A stretch of 64,000 bases of DNA from Paenibacillus silvae (GCF_014639235.1 NZ_BMFU01000004.1:551222-615221); one strand, 5' to 3'. Positions 17,830 through 27,532 are shown, counted from the stretch's first letter. Made by a program: numbers and translations. Notes: generated by a model not told the origin, from the sequence alone.

Positions 17830-18636
17830 ATGACACAACACAGCAACAGGCCCCAGTTTCAAGGCAAGGTAGCGATCATTACTGGAGCGGGCTCCGGTAT
17901 TGGGAAAGCGACAGCACTCAAGCTGGCGAACGAAGGAGCGCATGTGGCACTGTTTGATATGGTGAATGATCGGATCTCGCAGACGGAAGCAGAAATTAAT
18001 GCACAGCATGAAGGGGCCGCGAGAGCCTTTGATGTAGATATATCTGATCCGGCACGGGTGGAAAAGGCTGTGCTTGAAACGGTAGAGCTGTTTGGCGGTT
18101 TGGATATCGTATTTGCCAATGCAGGTATTAACGGAGTATCCGCGCCAATCGAGGAAATTCAGGTGCAGGATTGGCAGCAGATCATTACAACAAACCTGGA
18201 CGGTACGTTTTTCACTGTGAAATATGCACTGCCTCATCTGAAAAAACGTGGCGGGGGTAGCGTTATTATTACGAGCTCGATTAATGGAAACAAGCGTTTC
18301 TCCAGCTTCGGAATGTCAGCCTACAGTACATCAAAGGCAGGACAGGTCGCTTTTGCCAAAATGGCAGCTCTCGAGCTGGCGAAATTCAAGATCAGGGTTA
18401 ATGTCATCTGTCCTGGCGCCATTGCAACTAATATTGATCAAAGTACCATTAAAACGGACGATCTGCAGGATATTATTATTCCCATTGAGTTTCCTGAGGG
18501 GCAGCAGCCACTCGCGGACGGACCAGGGCAACCTGAGCATGTGGCCGATCTGGTGAGCTTTCTCGCTTCGAATGCCTCCAAGCATATTACGGGTGCAGAG
18601 ATTGTCATTGATGGTGCAGAGTCATTGCTCAGTTGA
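17830..18636 (+). CDS. Short-chain dehydrogenase/reductase
   Basis: 268 residues. TGAGSGIGKA is the cofactor loop, NAGINGV the structural motif, and Tyr-Ser-Thr-Ser-Lys the catalytic YxxxK. Asp in VALFDM after beta-2 suggests NAD(H) preference. The substrate is unknown; the ending ITGAEIVIDGAES is usual for sugar or alcohol SDRs. The first ATG is used here; a GTG one codon upstream is equally possible after AAGGAGTGACTA. Confidence 0.88.
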   Translation: MTQHSNRPQFQGKVAIITGAGSGIGKATALKLANEGAHVALFDMVNDRISQTEAEINAQHEGAARAFDVDISDPARVEKAVLETVELFGGLDIVFANAGINGVSAPIEEIQVQDWQQIITTNLDGTFFTVKYALPHLKKRGGGSVIITSSINGNKRFSSFGMSAYSTSKAGQVAFAKMAALELAKFKIRVNVICPGAIATNIDQSTIKTDDLQDIIIPIEFPEGQQPLADGPGQPEHVADLVSFLASNASKHITGAEIVIDGAESLLS

Positions 18637-18738
18637 CCCTATAGAAAGACAGGGGCGGGAAACCGCAGTCAGCAGGATAAAGTGCAATGACAAGATGAGT
18701 CATGGCTGCACATATCTACATGTTATGCATATAGCATA

Positions 18739-18764
18739 GTCGTTCCTTCGGGACGGCTTTTTTT
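18739..18764 (+). terminator. Rho-independent terminator after the SDR gene
   Basis: GTCGTTCC-TTCG-GGACGGC with a stable UUCG tetraloop and seven T. Confidence 0.9.
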
Positions 18765-19017
18765 GTTATAATGCTAACGACCGAATTTTGAACTTAGGGG
18801 AACGAGAATAGATATTGAAATTAAGAAAATAAATGTTGATGTAACTTAGGGAAACAAATAAATATTGAACTTGGCAAACAAAAGTGAAGTGATGGAAACG
18901 ATTATTGAAGGTGTGAAAGTGATCTCGAAATAATGAAGCCGAATATGCAAAAAGTGAAAAGAATATGCAAGTGATAGAAGAAAACGAAGTGGTAAGACAT
19001 TCCTTAGGAGCGATGAC
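18765..19017. other. AT-rich leader before hrpB with a 28-bp imperfect direct repeat
   Basis: AACTTAGGGGAACGAGAATA and AACTTAGGGAAACAAATAAA, each followed by a GATATTGAA/AATATTGAA tail, begin at 18791 and 18843, 52 bp apart. No coding frame or clear promoter seen. Purpose unknown. Confidence 0.4.
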
Positions 19018-21540
19018 ATGTACACTGATTTACCGATACAAGCGATTATTCCGGAATTGCAGCAATGCTTCCGTGAGCAGGATACAGCTGTTCTCATTGC
19101 CGAGCCCGGAGCAGGGAAGACATCGGTTGTGCCGCTGGCTATGCTTGAACAGCCTTGGCTTGAGGGCAAAAAAATCGTGATGCTGGAGCCGCGCAGGCTC
19201 GCAGCCCGCTCAGCTGCGTCAAGAATGGCAGCAGCCTTGGGTGAAAAGACAGGGCAGACTGTTGGATATCGTGTGCGGATGGATACACGGGTTAGTTCAG
19301 GTACTCGCATTGAAGTAGTGACCGAAGGTGTGCTCACGCGCATGCTGCAGCAGGATCAGGGACTGGAGGATACCGCCATGATTATTTTCGACGAATTCCA
19401 TGAGCGGCATCTGCACGGTGATCTGGGACTTGCTCTTGCGCTGGAATCCCGGGCCATGCTACGCCCGGATCTGAAGCTGCTTGTGATGTCGGCTACGCTG
19501 GACCCGGCTCCGGTCAGTAGTCTGCTGGGGGAAGGCACACGTATAGTGCATTGTGCCGGACGTACATTTCCGGTGGAAACGAGATATGTGCCCAAACCGG
19601 CTGCGGTTGAACTGGAGAGCTGGACTGCACGCACCGTTATTCGGGCATTGACGGAGGAGCAGGGAGATATTCTGGTATTTCTGCCTGGAGCCAGAGAGAT
19701 ACATCGTACGGAACGGGAACTGATGCAGGCTTCACTCCCCGCTCAGGTGAATGTACATACGCTGTATGGCAGTATGGCTGCCGAGAAGCAGGATGAGGCG
19801 ATACGTGCCGCTGCCGAAGGCTGGCGCAAGGTGGTTCTGTCTACTTCGATTGCGGAATCAAGCCTTACGATTCCAGGTGTGAAAGTGGTCGTGGATGCGG
19901 GACTGAGCCGGGCATCATCGTTCTCGGCCAGAACAGGTATGAGCCGGCTTGTCACACTGCCGGTGAGTAAAGCGTCCGCCGACCAGCGGCGCGGACGTGC
20001 GGGGCGGATTGCCCCGGGGGTGTGTTACCGGCTGTGGAGCGAGGAGGCTCATGGGGCGCTGCCTGATACAGCGCGCCCGGAAATCGCCTCCGCGGACCTT
20101 GCGCCGCTGGCGCTGGAGCTTGCCGCCTGGGGTGTCCAGTCTCCAGCCGAGCTGAGCTGGCTGGACATCCCGCCTGATGCGGCCTACGCGCAGGCACAGG
20201 CGCTGCTGCGCCAGCTGGGCGGCCTGGATGACGCAGGCCGCATCACGCCCCTTGGGCGGCGGATGAACACACTTGGTGTTCATCCGCGGCTGGCCAGCAT
20301 GCTGCTCCGCGCGGCGGAGCTTGGGCTGGCCAGCTACGCCAGCACGCTGGCGGCGCTGCTGCAGGAGCCGGCAGGCCTCCGCAGCGGCAGCGCAAGTGCT
20401 GGCGGCGCGGGCGTGGACCTCCGCCCGCGCGTGGAGGCGCTGCTGGCCGCAGGCAGCAGCGCTATGCCGCCTGCGGCTGGCGCAGACGGCGCTGCCGTGC
20501 GCCGCATGCTGCAGGAGAGCCGCCAGCTGTGCTCGGCGCTCGGCGGCCCTGCGGCCGATCCGGTGCAGCCGGATGAGGACAGCTGCGGGCTGCTGCTGTC
20601 CTTCGCGTACCCGGACCGGATCGCGCAGCGCCGGGAGGACGGCCGCTATCTGCTGAGCAGCGGCCGCGGGGTTCAGCTCGGCGTGATAGAATCGCTGAGC
20701 CGTTCCGCTTATCTGGTCGCAGCCGAGGCAGACGACCAGGGCGCAGATGCGCGTATCCTGCTGGCTGCGCCGTTGCAGGAGCAGACGGTGCTGCGTGCCG
20801 CGCAGCACCTGCTGCACGAGGAGGTGCAGGTGGCATGGGACCGCACCACGCGAAGCGTGCGGGCACACAAAAGGCAGCGTATTGGCGCGCTGATTATCAA
20901 GGAAAGTCCAGCTGCACAGCCGCCGGAAGAGCAGGTGCTGGAGGCGCTGTTAACGGGAATACGACTGGAAGGGCTGGATATGCTGCCTTGGAGCAAAACA
21001 TCCCGCCAGCTTGCGGACCGCATGCATTTTCTGCATAAACACCTGCCAGAATGGCCTGATCTGATTGAGGACCATCTGACGGATGAACTGGCCGAACAGC
21101 TGACACCCTATCTGACGGGCATGCGCTCCGCAGCAGATCTCAAGCGGCTTTCGATGCATGATGTACTGCTGGGCGGTCTCAGCTGGACCCAGCGCCAGCA
21201 GCTGGATGAGGAGGCGCCAACCCATATATTGGTTCCAAGCGGCTCTCGTATCCCGGTGGATTACAGTAATTCGGATGACCCGGTGCTGGCAGTGCGTTTG
21301 CAGGAGATGTTTGGTCAGCAGGAGACACCGCGAATCGGAGGTGGACGCGTGCCGATAACACTACATCTGTTATCTCCTGCACAGCGACCTGTTCAGGTGA
21401 CACGAGATTTGGCGAATTTCTGGCGCGAAACCTATTTTGAGGTAAAAAAAGACCTGAAGGGACGATATCCGAAGCATTATTGGCCGGATGATCCTCTTGA
21501 GGCGACAGCAACGAATCGGGCAAAGCCGAGAACAACCTGA
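19018..21540 (+). CDS. hrpB: HrpB-like ATP-dependent DEAH-type RNA helicase
   Basis: 840 residues, typical HrpB length. Walker A GAGKTS (31-36), DEFH box near residue 125, SAT (MSATLD) and the C-terminal QRRGRAGRIAPG motif VI are all present, followed by the HrpB-specific C-terminal domain. HrpB proteins are cytoplasmic helicases of unclear role. The middle third (about 20000-20870) is strikingly GC-rich compared with both ends. The gene stands alone between a terminator and a stress gene. Confidence 0.9.
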   Translation: MYTDLPIQAIIPELQQCFREQDTAVLIAEPGAGKTSVVPLAMLEQPWLEGKKIVMLEPRRLAARSAASRMAAALGEKTGQTVGYRVRMDTRVSSGTRIEVVTEGVLTRMLQQDQGLEDTAMIIFDEFHERHLHGDLGLALALESRAMLRPDLKLLVMSATLDPAPVSSLLGEGTRIVHCAGRTFPVETRYVPKPAAVELESWTARTVIRALTEEQGDILVFLPGAREIHRTERELMQASLPAQVNVHTLYGSMAAEKQDEAIRAAAEGWRKVVLSTSIAESSLTIPGVKVVVDAGLSRASSFSARTGMSRLVTLPVSKASADQRRGRAGRIAPGVCYRLWSEEAHGALPDTARPEIASADLAPLALELAAWGVQSPAELSWLDIPPDAAYAQAQALLRQLGGLDDAGRITPLGRRMNTLGVHPRLASMLLRAAELGLASYASTLAALLQEPAGLRSGSASAGGAGVDLRPRVEALLAAGSSAMPPAAGADGAAVRRMLQESRQLCSALGGPAADPVQPDEDSCGLLLSFAYPDRIAQRREDGRYLLSSGRGVQLGVIESLSRSAYLVAAEADDQGADARILLAAPLQEQTVLRAAQHLLHEEVQVAWDRTTRSVRAHKRQRIGALIIKESPAAQPPEEQVLEALLTGIRLEGLDMLPWSKTSRQLADRMHFLHKHLPEWPDLIEDHLTDELAEQLTPYLTGMRSAADLKRLSMHDVLLGGLSWTQRQQLDEEAPTHILVPSGSRIPVDYSNSDDPVLAVRLQEMFGQQETPRIGGGRVPITLHLLSPAQRPVQVTRDLANFWRETYFEVKKDLKGRYPKHYWPDDPLEATATNRAKPRTT

Positions 21541-21674
21541 AGTTAATTTAAAAGATATAAAGCTCTTTGAAAAGCCGGGCCAGTGCGTAAATTCAGACAT
21601 TCTGTCATCAGAGTGCTCCATGTAAAAGATGTGTAGTCCAGCTTTCATAGATTCATATTCATACGATCACGATC

Positions 21675-21713
21675 ATCATCTTTCGAACGTTTGAAAGATG
21701 ATATGACGGGTAA
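21675..21713 (+). promoter_or_regulatory. SigB-like promoter embedded in an inverted repeat
   Basis: GTTTGA, 13 bp, GGGTAA closely matches the SigB consensus (GTTTaa-N12-15-GGGTAT). The -35 box lies in the loop of a perfect 10-bp inverted repeat ATCATCTTTC / GAAAGATGAT (21675-21702). The downstream gene is a general stress protein, which supports SigB control. Confidence 0.65.
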
Positions 21714-21754
21714 TAACATAGCGAACCACTCAAACCAATGAGGAGGTATTCACT

Positions 21755-22357
21755 ATGCAGAAGAAAATCGTAGGTGTGTTTAATACAGAGCGTGAAGCAT
21801 CCGAGGCTATTGAAAGCTTGAAGGCGGAAGGATTTTCATCAGATGAAATATCCGTCGTTACACAGGATCGGGATGAGCTGAAAGCCATTCGTGAGGAGAC
21901 GGGCACCAAAGCACCGGAGGGTGTGGCTGCGGGAGCAGCAACCGGCGGGTTGCTTGGCGGTGTGGCGGGTCTGCTCGCAGGTATCGGCGCACTGGCCATC
22001 CCGGGCATTGGTCCAATTCTGGCGGCAGGACCTATTGCAGCAACCTTCACAGGCGCTGCTGTAGGGGCAGGAGCCGGAGGCTTGGTGGGTGGACTTGTCG
22101 GACTCGGGATTCCGGAAGAAGATGCTAAACAATATGAAGAATATGTGCAGAACGGTAAAATTCTGCTGCTGGTAGACTCGTCCGATCGGGATAGCGCTGT
22201 ATACGATGTGTTTAACCTGGGCAGCCCGGGACATGCGAGCAGAGATGCCGTGCACGGTGAAGATGTCAATGCCGTCCGATCAGATCTGTATATGGAAGAG
22301 CGCCGGATGGAAGCACAGACCAAAGCCGCGCGTTATGGCAACAATACCTTCTTGTAA
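21755..22357 (+). CDS. General stress protein, YflT/GspM-like with glycine-rich core
   Basis: 200 residues. The N-terminal 60 residues match the general stress protein 17M/YflT module (KIVGVFNTEREASEAIESLK...DEISVVTQ). A glycine-rich hydrophobic segment (about 70-125) with repeated GG and GxxxG motifs follows and may insert in or associate with membranes, then an acidic tail. Family members are SigB-regulated, matching the promoter upstream. GAGGAGGTATTCACT precedes the ATG. Confidence 0.8.
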   Translation: MQKKIVGVFNTEREASEAIESLKAEGFSSDEISVVTQDRDELKAIREETGTKAPEGVAAGAATGGLLGGVAGLLAGIGALAIPGIGPILAAGPIAATFTGAAVGAGAGGLVGGLVGLGIPEEDAKQYEEYVQNGKILLLVDSSDRDSAVYDVFNLGSPGHASRDAVHGEDVNAVRSDLYMEERRMEAQTKAARYGNNTFL

Positions 22358-22440
22358 AGGTAGGGAGTCCGTGCTCATTTCAAACTGGTTTTGTGAAAAA
22401 TTGCAAAAAATCATGCATACAGGTTATACAAGCACAGCAG

Positions 22441-22467
22441 CCGGTCTCCGCTGAGGAGGCCGGTTTT
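22441..22467 (+). terminator. Rho-independent terminator after the stress gene
   Basis: CCGGTCTCC / GGAGGCCGG with a GCTGA loop and TTTT. Confidence 0.85.
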
Positions 22468-22597
22468 CTCCCTTATACAGAACCTTGCCCCTTTCTTATA
22501 CAGAGACTAAACTTGTTCCTGTATCTATCCTGCTGGCAGCTCAAGCTGTATTCCATGTCGATGGCCCTGTTTTACTTCAGGTCCTTGTTTTTCCTGG

Positions 22598-22975
22598 TCA
22601 AACAGGGAATAACAATACATAGAGCAGGATTGCAAGCGCGATGCCAATCACAAGCAGAATGATGCCAAGAAAGGTGATAAGTCTGGTTGTGGCCCGGAAG
22701 GACTGCTCATTAATCTGTGTTCGTTTCCGGTGATAGGCTGCCGCCGAGAACAGAATAATAGAGATGCCGCCAAGAAGAGACGTGATGCCGGTGATAACCG
22801 CAGCAAGGTGTACCAGCTGATCATAGGTGTTCGAATGGAAGCCAAAGCCGGCCGCGAGAAAACCGATGCCCGCAATGCCAATGCCTGTGCGCACCCAAGC
22901 GAGGAATGTGCGTTCATTTGCCAGATGCTGCTGTACATATTTGGAATCAGAACCATTGGATGATCTGTCTGACAT
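22598..22975 (-). CDS. DUF202 (YidH) small membrane protein
   Basis: 125 residues with three membrane helices. The family hallmark LANERTFLAWVRTG (near residue 17) is intact. Function unknown. This ATG follows GGAGGTT on the minus strand; the longer frame upstream of it has no such site and reads into the next intergenic region. It is divergent from the acyltransferase gene. Confidence 0.85.
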   Translation of the reverse strand: MSDRSSNGSDSKYVQQHLANERTFLAWVRTGIGIAGIGFLAAGFGFHSNTYDQLVHLAAVITGITSLLGGISIILFSAAAYHRKRTQINEQSFRATTRLITFLGIILLVIGIALAILLYVLLFPV

Positions 22976-23060
22976 GGGTATTCTGAACCTCCAATCAAGA
23001 ATGGTAACCGAAATGATTAGTTTACATCGCAAGCAAGAACAAAAATATAAGGAAAGGCTG

Positions 23061-24245
23061 ATGATTTTGCCTCGCAAAGAACGGATTATCGAAATAGAAA
23101 CCTTAAGGGGAATGGCTTTTGCTGCTGTTGTACTTCAGCATTCCATTGCTCATTATTCACTCGTTCCGCAAGCTGGACTTCAGGACGGTGTAGTGATGGC
23201 AGTGCTGCTGATGCTATCCAAGTTTGCTGTACCGCTGTTTATATTTATAACCGGGATGGTGTTGTTCTACAACACAGGGGAGCAGCTGAACTACAGCCAG
23301 TTTATGCGCAAAAGAGTAATGGACGTGATTTTGCCCTACGTAGTGTGGACGCTCATCTATTTTATACTTACCCCGCGAAGCTGGACAGGCTTTGGCTGGC
23401 AGGAGCTTTCTGACCTTGGACTGAAGTTGGTGACTGGCAAAACGGCCTCACATTTCTGGTACATCATCATGCTGATCCAGATCTATGTGTTTTTCCCTTT
23501 GTTTCTAAGCAGCATACGGTACATATATCAGCGTTATCAAGCAAAGGGGCGTATGATTGCTCTGTTTATCTCAGGCATCGTTTATCTGATCCTGGCTGAT
23601 CAATTGAGTACCATTGCTCACTGGATGGAGCCGTTGCAGATTCCGGTGCTGACCGATGCTTTTACAACCTATGCCGACCGTAATTTTATTTATTTTTTCT
23701 TTTATTTCGTGCTTGGGGCCGCAGCGGGATTGTCTGTCCAGAACTGGAGAAAATGGGTTCATCGTCTGCGCTGGGTATCCTGGCTGGTGTTTATTGTACT
23801 GGGTCTGCGGTTTATTTATCTATTAATGCTGGAGTTTCAGAAGCCCGATGGCTTTCAGATCAGCTTCTACACCGTCAGCCTGATCAGGCCGGGTATGATC
23901 CTGTTCCTGCTCGCTTCAATCCTGGTTCTGTACCAGTTGGCCGTAAAGCTTCAGCAGCCAATGGTGCTGCTCTGGCTGGCATGGATTGGCGGCATGTCGT
24001 ATGGCGGTTATCTGATGCATATGCTGGTGCTTCGTTATAGCTACATTCCAGATGAATGGTTCTACGTGGCCTGGGGATGGAATCCTATTATCCGTATGAT
24101 TATCACCTGGCTCACTGCACTTGCAGTTTCTTGTGGGCTGACCTGGCTGATCTCTCGTCTGAAATGGGGAAAATGGATCGTGGGTACGGTGCCGACCAAG
24201 CGACCCCAAACCCAAGAAACAACGAATTCATTGATATCGAAGTGA
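23061..24245 (+). CDS. Acyltransferase-3 family membrane protein
   Basis: 394 residues with about ten membrane helices. The N-terminal ETLRGMAFAAVVLQHS places the family His near the first helix, as in OafA/YrhL-like O-acyltransferases that modify surface sugars or lipids. The target is unknown. The ATG follows AAGGAAAGG; an ATG 16 codons earlier (MISLHRKQEQ) is possible but has no clear site. No glycosyltransferase neighbours to indicate the substrate. Confidence 0.8.
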   Translation: MILPRKERIIEIETLRGMAFAAVVLQHSIAHYSLVPQAGLQDGVVMAVLLMLSKFAVPLFIFITGMVLFYNTGEQLNYSQFMRKRVMDVILPYVVWTLIYFILTPRSWTGFGWQELSDLGLKLVTGKTASHFWYIIMLIQIYVFFPLFLSSIRYIYQRYQAKGRMIALFISGIVYLILADQLSTIAHWMEPLQIPVLTDAFTTYADRNFIYFFFYFVLGAAAGLSVQNWRKWVHRLRWVSWLVFIVLGLRFIYLLMLEFQKPDGFQISFYTVSLIRPGMILFLLASILVLYQLAVKLQQPMVLLWLAWIGGMSYGGYLMHMLVLRYSYIPDEWFYVAWGWNPIIRMIITWLTALAVSCGLTWLISRLKWGKWIVGTVPTKRPQTQETTNSLISK

Positions 24246-24443
24246 ATATATCATTACATGAAAAATTCACAATAATAAAAGATAAATTTCGCTGGTTCTC
24301 ACCTCACGATTGCTTTCCCAACCCCGATCTTTCTTGCTCTACTCAGACCTTTGTTACAAGAGTGAGGTCAGGATCAAGATGGCAGGATCAGAACATATGT
24401 ACTATAATGAAAGATAGACAGGTTCTGACAGGAGGGAAAGATC

Positions 24444-24818
24444 ATGGCTTTTATGATTGCACAGCGGGCATTTATCAAGGTTTATCTTATTACGATGGTC
24501 GAGCAGCACAGAGGATATGGCTACGAGATGCTGGAAGCGATGAAGCAGGAATTCAAGGATTACGGATACGTGCCGCCGCAGAGCGAGGTATATCGGGCCT
24601 TACATGAGCTGGTGCAGCAGGGTATCTTTTATCGAACCAAAAAATTAAAGGGGAATGATCCCAAGGTGGATTTTCAGGAGATCGTGCTCTATCACTTCAC
24701 GGATGAAGGTGCGGCGAAAGCCGAGTTATACAAAAAACAGGTCAAAGCCGATCTGGATCGTTGTCTTGGCATTTTACACAAGGCGGAAGCGGATAACTAC
24801 GGTACGAAAGGACGATGA
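24444..24818 (+). CDS. PadR-family transcriptional regulator
   Basis: 124 residues. The winged-helix part (AFIKVYLITMVEQHRGYGYEMLEAM, then VPPQSEVYRALHELVQQG) is PadR-like, ending in a helical dimer region. PadR proteins usually repress a nearby gene. The stop overlaps the next start as ATGA, so the oxidoreductase is co-transcribed and its control is likely. AGGAGGGAAAGATC precedes the ATG. Confidence 0.85.
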   Translation: MAFMIAQRAFIKVYLITMVEQHRGYGYEMLEAMKQEFKDYGYVPPQSEVYRALHELVQQGIFYRTKKLKGNDPKVDFQEIVLYHFTDEGAAKAELYKKQVKADLDRCLGILHKAEADNYGTKGR

Positions 24819-25840
24819 GCATGAACAGACCTCTGCAGTGGGGTGTACTCGGAACTTCTACGATTGCCAAAAAAGCAATTATTCCAGCGATTCAGCAGTC
24901 CGAACGTGGTGAAGTGCTGGCGATTGCCAGCCGCTCGAAGGAAAAGGCGGAAGCTATAGCTGAAGAGATGGACATTGTCAGAGCCTATGGCAGTTACGAG
25001 GAGCTTCTGGATGACCCGGATATCCAGGCTGTCTATATTCCTTTGCCGAATCATCTACACAGAGAATGGACGATCAAAGCTGCCGAGGCGGGAAAACATG
25101 TCCTGTGTGAAAAGCCCGCAGCGCTGAATGCACAGCAATCAGCCGAGATGATCGAGGCATGTGAACGTCATGGTGTGTTGTTTGCGGAGGCGATCATGTA
25201 TCGTTATCACCCGAAGCACAGACGTGTGCAGGAGATTATCGAGAGTGGCGAGATTGGAACGGTTAGAGCGATACATGGCAACTTTACGTGTAATACCGCG
25301 GATGATAAGGAGAATGTACGCTTCAAAAGAGAGATGGGCGGCGGTTCTATTTTTGACCTCGGCGTATATCCGATCTCTGCTGCCCGCATGTATCTGGGAG
25401 ACGAGCCTGAAGCGGTCACCGTACATGCCTTGTTCTCGGAAGAGCATGATGGCGTTGATATGATGGCTTCAGGACTGATCGAGTTTCCGAATTCGGTAGC
25501 GCTGACCTTTGATTGCGGCATGTGGGCGTCCGGCAGGGCCGAGATGGAGATTCTCGGCACGGAAGGCCGAATTGAGCTGCCTAAGGTGTTCGGCTGGGAG
25601 AATAGTGATATTCCACCGCAGATTATCATCCATACGGATTCGGTAAGCCGGGAGGAGCGTGTATCAGTCTCGAATTCCTATGTGCTGCAGGTAGAGATTT
25701 TTGCCGAGGCGGCGCTGGAGGGCAAGCCTTTACCGTTTAGTCCAAGCAACACCATTCTGAATATGCGTGTAATCGACGCTTGTCTGGAATCCGCCCGAAC
25801 GCGTCAGCGCGTGCTGGTGGATCAGAGTCCGGTGGAGTAA
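24815..25840 (+). CDS. Gfo/Idh/MocA family oxidoreductase
   Basis: 341 residues. The N-terminal Rossmann fold opens with GVLGTSTIAKKAI, and CEKPAAL carries the family's EKP motif. DLGVYPISAARM is the usual C-terminal segment (D/GxxxH-like) of NAD(P)-dependent sugar or dihydrodiol dehydrogenases. Its substrate is unknown. It is translationally coupled to the preceding PadR gene. Confidence 0.88.
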   Translation: MSMNRPLQWGVLGTSTIAKKAIIPAIQQSERGEVLAIASRSKEKAEAIAEEMDIVRAYGSYEELLDDPDIQAVYIPLPNHLHREWTIKAAEAGKHVLCEKPAALNAQQSAEMIEACERHGVLFAEAIMYRYHPKHRRVQEIIESGEIGTVRAIHGNFTCNTADDKENVRFKREMGGGSIFDLGVYPISAARMYLGDEPEAVTVHALFSEEHDGVDMMASGLIEFPNSVALTFDCGMWASGRAEMEILGTEGRIELPKVFGWENSDIPPQIIIHTDSVSREERVSVSNSYVLQVEIFAEAALEGKPLPFSPSNTILNMRVIDACLESARTRQRVLVDQSPVE

Positions 25841-25940
25841 GCTCCTGAAGCAGAAGTGCTGGTGTGCTGGTATGCAGTGCAGAGGCTGTCTAATAACTTT
25901 TTTACCGAGGCTGTAAAAATGAAAGAAGAATAGAAGGCGG

Positions 25941-25970
25941 CTCCATCCATGCGGATGAGAGTCTTTTTTT
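25941..25970 (+). terminator. Rho-independent terminator after the oxidoreductase
   Basis: CTCCATCC-ATGC-GGATGAGAG (one mismatch) followed by TCTTTTTTT. The rest of the 346 bp before the MFS gene holds an operator cluster and no coding frame. Confidence 0.75.
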
Positions 25971-26090
25971 ACTTGGAAACAAATCTGGAACGGAACTGCT
26001 TTGTTTGACACTTCAATCAACAATCCACCCGTTAAATGATTATTTTAATCTATCGTGAGAACGCATCGTTTAAAAAGTCTTTAAATATGA

Positions 26091-26170
26091 CGTTAAAAAT
26101 ATTTTAACGTTGGTATTGATTTTTGTGAAAACTCCGTTAAAATAATATTAACATTAAAAATATTTTCACG
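26091..26170. promoter_or_regulatory. Triple palindromic operator before the MFS gene
   Basis: CGTTAAAAATATTTTAACG (perfect 8-bp arms, 26091-26109), a related half site GTTAAAATAATATTAAC (26136-26152) and CATTAAAAATATTTTCACG (26152-26170) lie just before the ribosome-binding site. Likely operators for the ArsR-like regulator encoded after the MFS gene; that link is inferred from position. Confidence 0.6.
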
Positions 26171-26186
26171 TTGAGGAGTGGGGCAG

Positions 26187-27443
26187 ATGAACGGCAGCAC
26201 AGCGGTTGGCAAACAAGGATTAGGGGAACTCATTCGAATCAGGCCATATATGCAATTTATGATGAGCAAAATGGTATCCCGTTTTGCTGATTCCATAGAT
26301 TCGATTGCATACAGCTGGATGGTGTACGTGTTGACAGGCTCGAAGGTGCTGATGGGCACCCTGCTGGCTGTTAATTTTTTGCCGAATATTGTATTTGGCC
26401 TGTTCGCTGGTGCGCTGGTGGATCGCTTGTCCCCCAAAAAAGTAATCGTAATGACCAATACTGGACGTGGTGTTATTGTTGGTTTGACAGCTCTCTTATT
26501 TGCTCTTGGTCAGCTTGAGGTCTGGCATTTATTTTTGTTCACCATCCTGAATTCCTTGCTGGAATGTTTTACATCACCTGCCGAGGTGTCCAGTGTTCCC
26601 CGATTGCTTCCACCGTCTCTGCTGTTGTCAGGCAACGCAATGACCACATCTGCCACCAGGCTGGCTGAGTTAGCGGGTCTCGCTGCGGCAGGTGCATGCA
26701 TTGCAACGGTTGGCATTGCGTGCACGATCTGGATCGATGCCGCGCTTTTTGCCTTCAGTGCTTTACTTATGAGCGGTGTGCATTATCCCGAAGGCATGCC
26801 CGCTCGTGGTGTATCTTCTGCCGCCCGAAGTTTGATAGCCGAGATGGCGGATGCTTTTCATTTTCTACGTAAACATGCCTTGTTACTGATCAGCTCTATT
26901 CTGTTTGCCTTGGTGAACTTCTGCCTGATGCCCTTTAATGTGCTTCGTACACCGTACGTGATGGAGACGCTGCACGCGGATGCCTGGGGGCTTAGTCTGC
27001 TTAGCGGACTGTTAGTCGGGGGAATTGTCATTGGTGGTCTCTGGATGTCCCATTGGGGAGTCCGTTATCGTAAAAGTGTGCTGATCATCACTGGCATTGT
27101 AATGTCTGGTTTTGGTTATGCAATGACAGCAGTTCCCGCTTATATGACGGCGTTTCAGCTCCCGGTTGCAGGTTTCTTCTGTCTGCTGATGGGCTTGGGG
27201 ATTCCGCTGGCTACAACTCCGCTGGCTTCATATCTGATGGAGGTTACTCCTTCCCATATGCTTGGAAGAGTATCAGCTTTGCAAAGCATGCTGGTGTTAA
27301 GTGTGTCCCCACTGGGCAGTCTGCTATCGGGTGTGCTTGCGGACTGGTTTTCAATGCATGTGCTGTTTATTGTGTTCGGTGTCCTGCTTGGGTTGTCTGC
27401 ACTTGTACTGCTGGCGAGCAAAAGCTTTCGCCAAGAGATGTAA
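26187..27443 (+). CDS. MFS transporter (drug-efflux type)
   Basis: 418 residues with about twelve membrane helices. The loop GALVDRLSPKKVIVM matches the MFS motif A (GxxxDRxxxR/K). The layout resembles the MdtH/YfiS-like efflux families that export drugs or metabolites through the cytoplasmic membrane. The substrate is unknown. The ATG after GAGGAGTGG is used; an in-frame GTG three codons earlier overlaps that site. An ArsR-type regulator follows after 90 bp. Confidence 0.85.
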   Translation: MNGSTAVGKQGLGELIRIRPYMQFMMSKMVSRFADSIDSIAYSWMVYVLTGSKVLMGTLLAVNFLPNIVFGLFAGALVDRLSPKKVIVMTNTGRGVIVGLTALLFALGQLEVWHLFLFTILNSLLECFTSPAEVSSVPRLLPPSLLLSGNAMTTSATRLAELAGLAAAGACIATVGIACTIWIDAALFAFSALLMSGVHYPEGMPARGVSSAARSLIAEMADAFHFLRKHALLLISSILFALVNFCLMPFNVLRTPYVMETLHADAWGLSLLSGLLVGGIVIGGLWMSHWGVRYRKSVLIITGIVMSGFGYAMTAVPAYMTAFQLPVAGFFCLLMGLGIPLATTPLASYLMEVTPSHMLGRVSALQSMLVLSVSPLGSLLSGVLADWFSMHVLFIVFGVLLGLSALVLLASKSFRQEM

Positions 27444-27532
27444 GTGTATCCGGTTTTGACCGGGGTCCTGACTGAAAGGTATAATAGAGAGAACGAAGGG
27501 CAGGCACGTACCCCGGAAATGAGGAACCAGGT

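Noticed and set aside
19915..20868. 317-residue minus-strand frame within hrpB
   Set aside because: It lies in the GC-rich core, where stop codons are rare by chance; the sense-strand helicase motifs are intact and the minus frame has no start site or family likeness.
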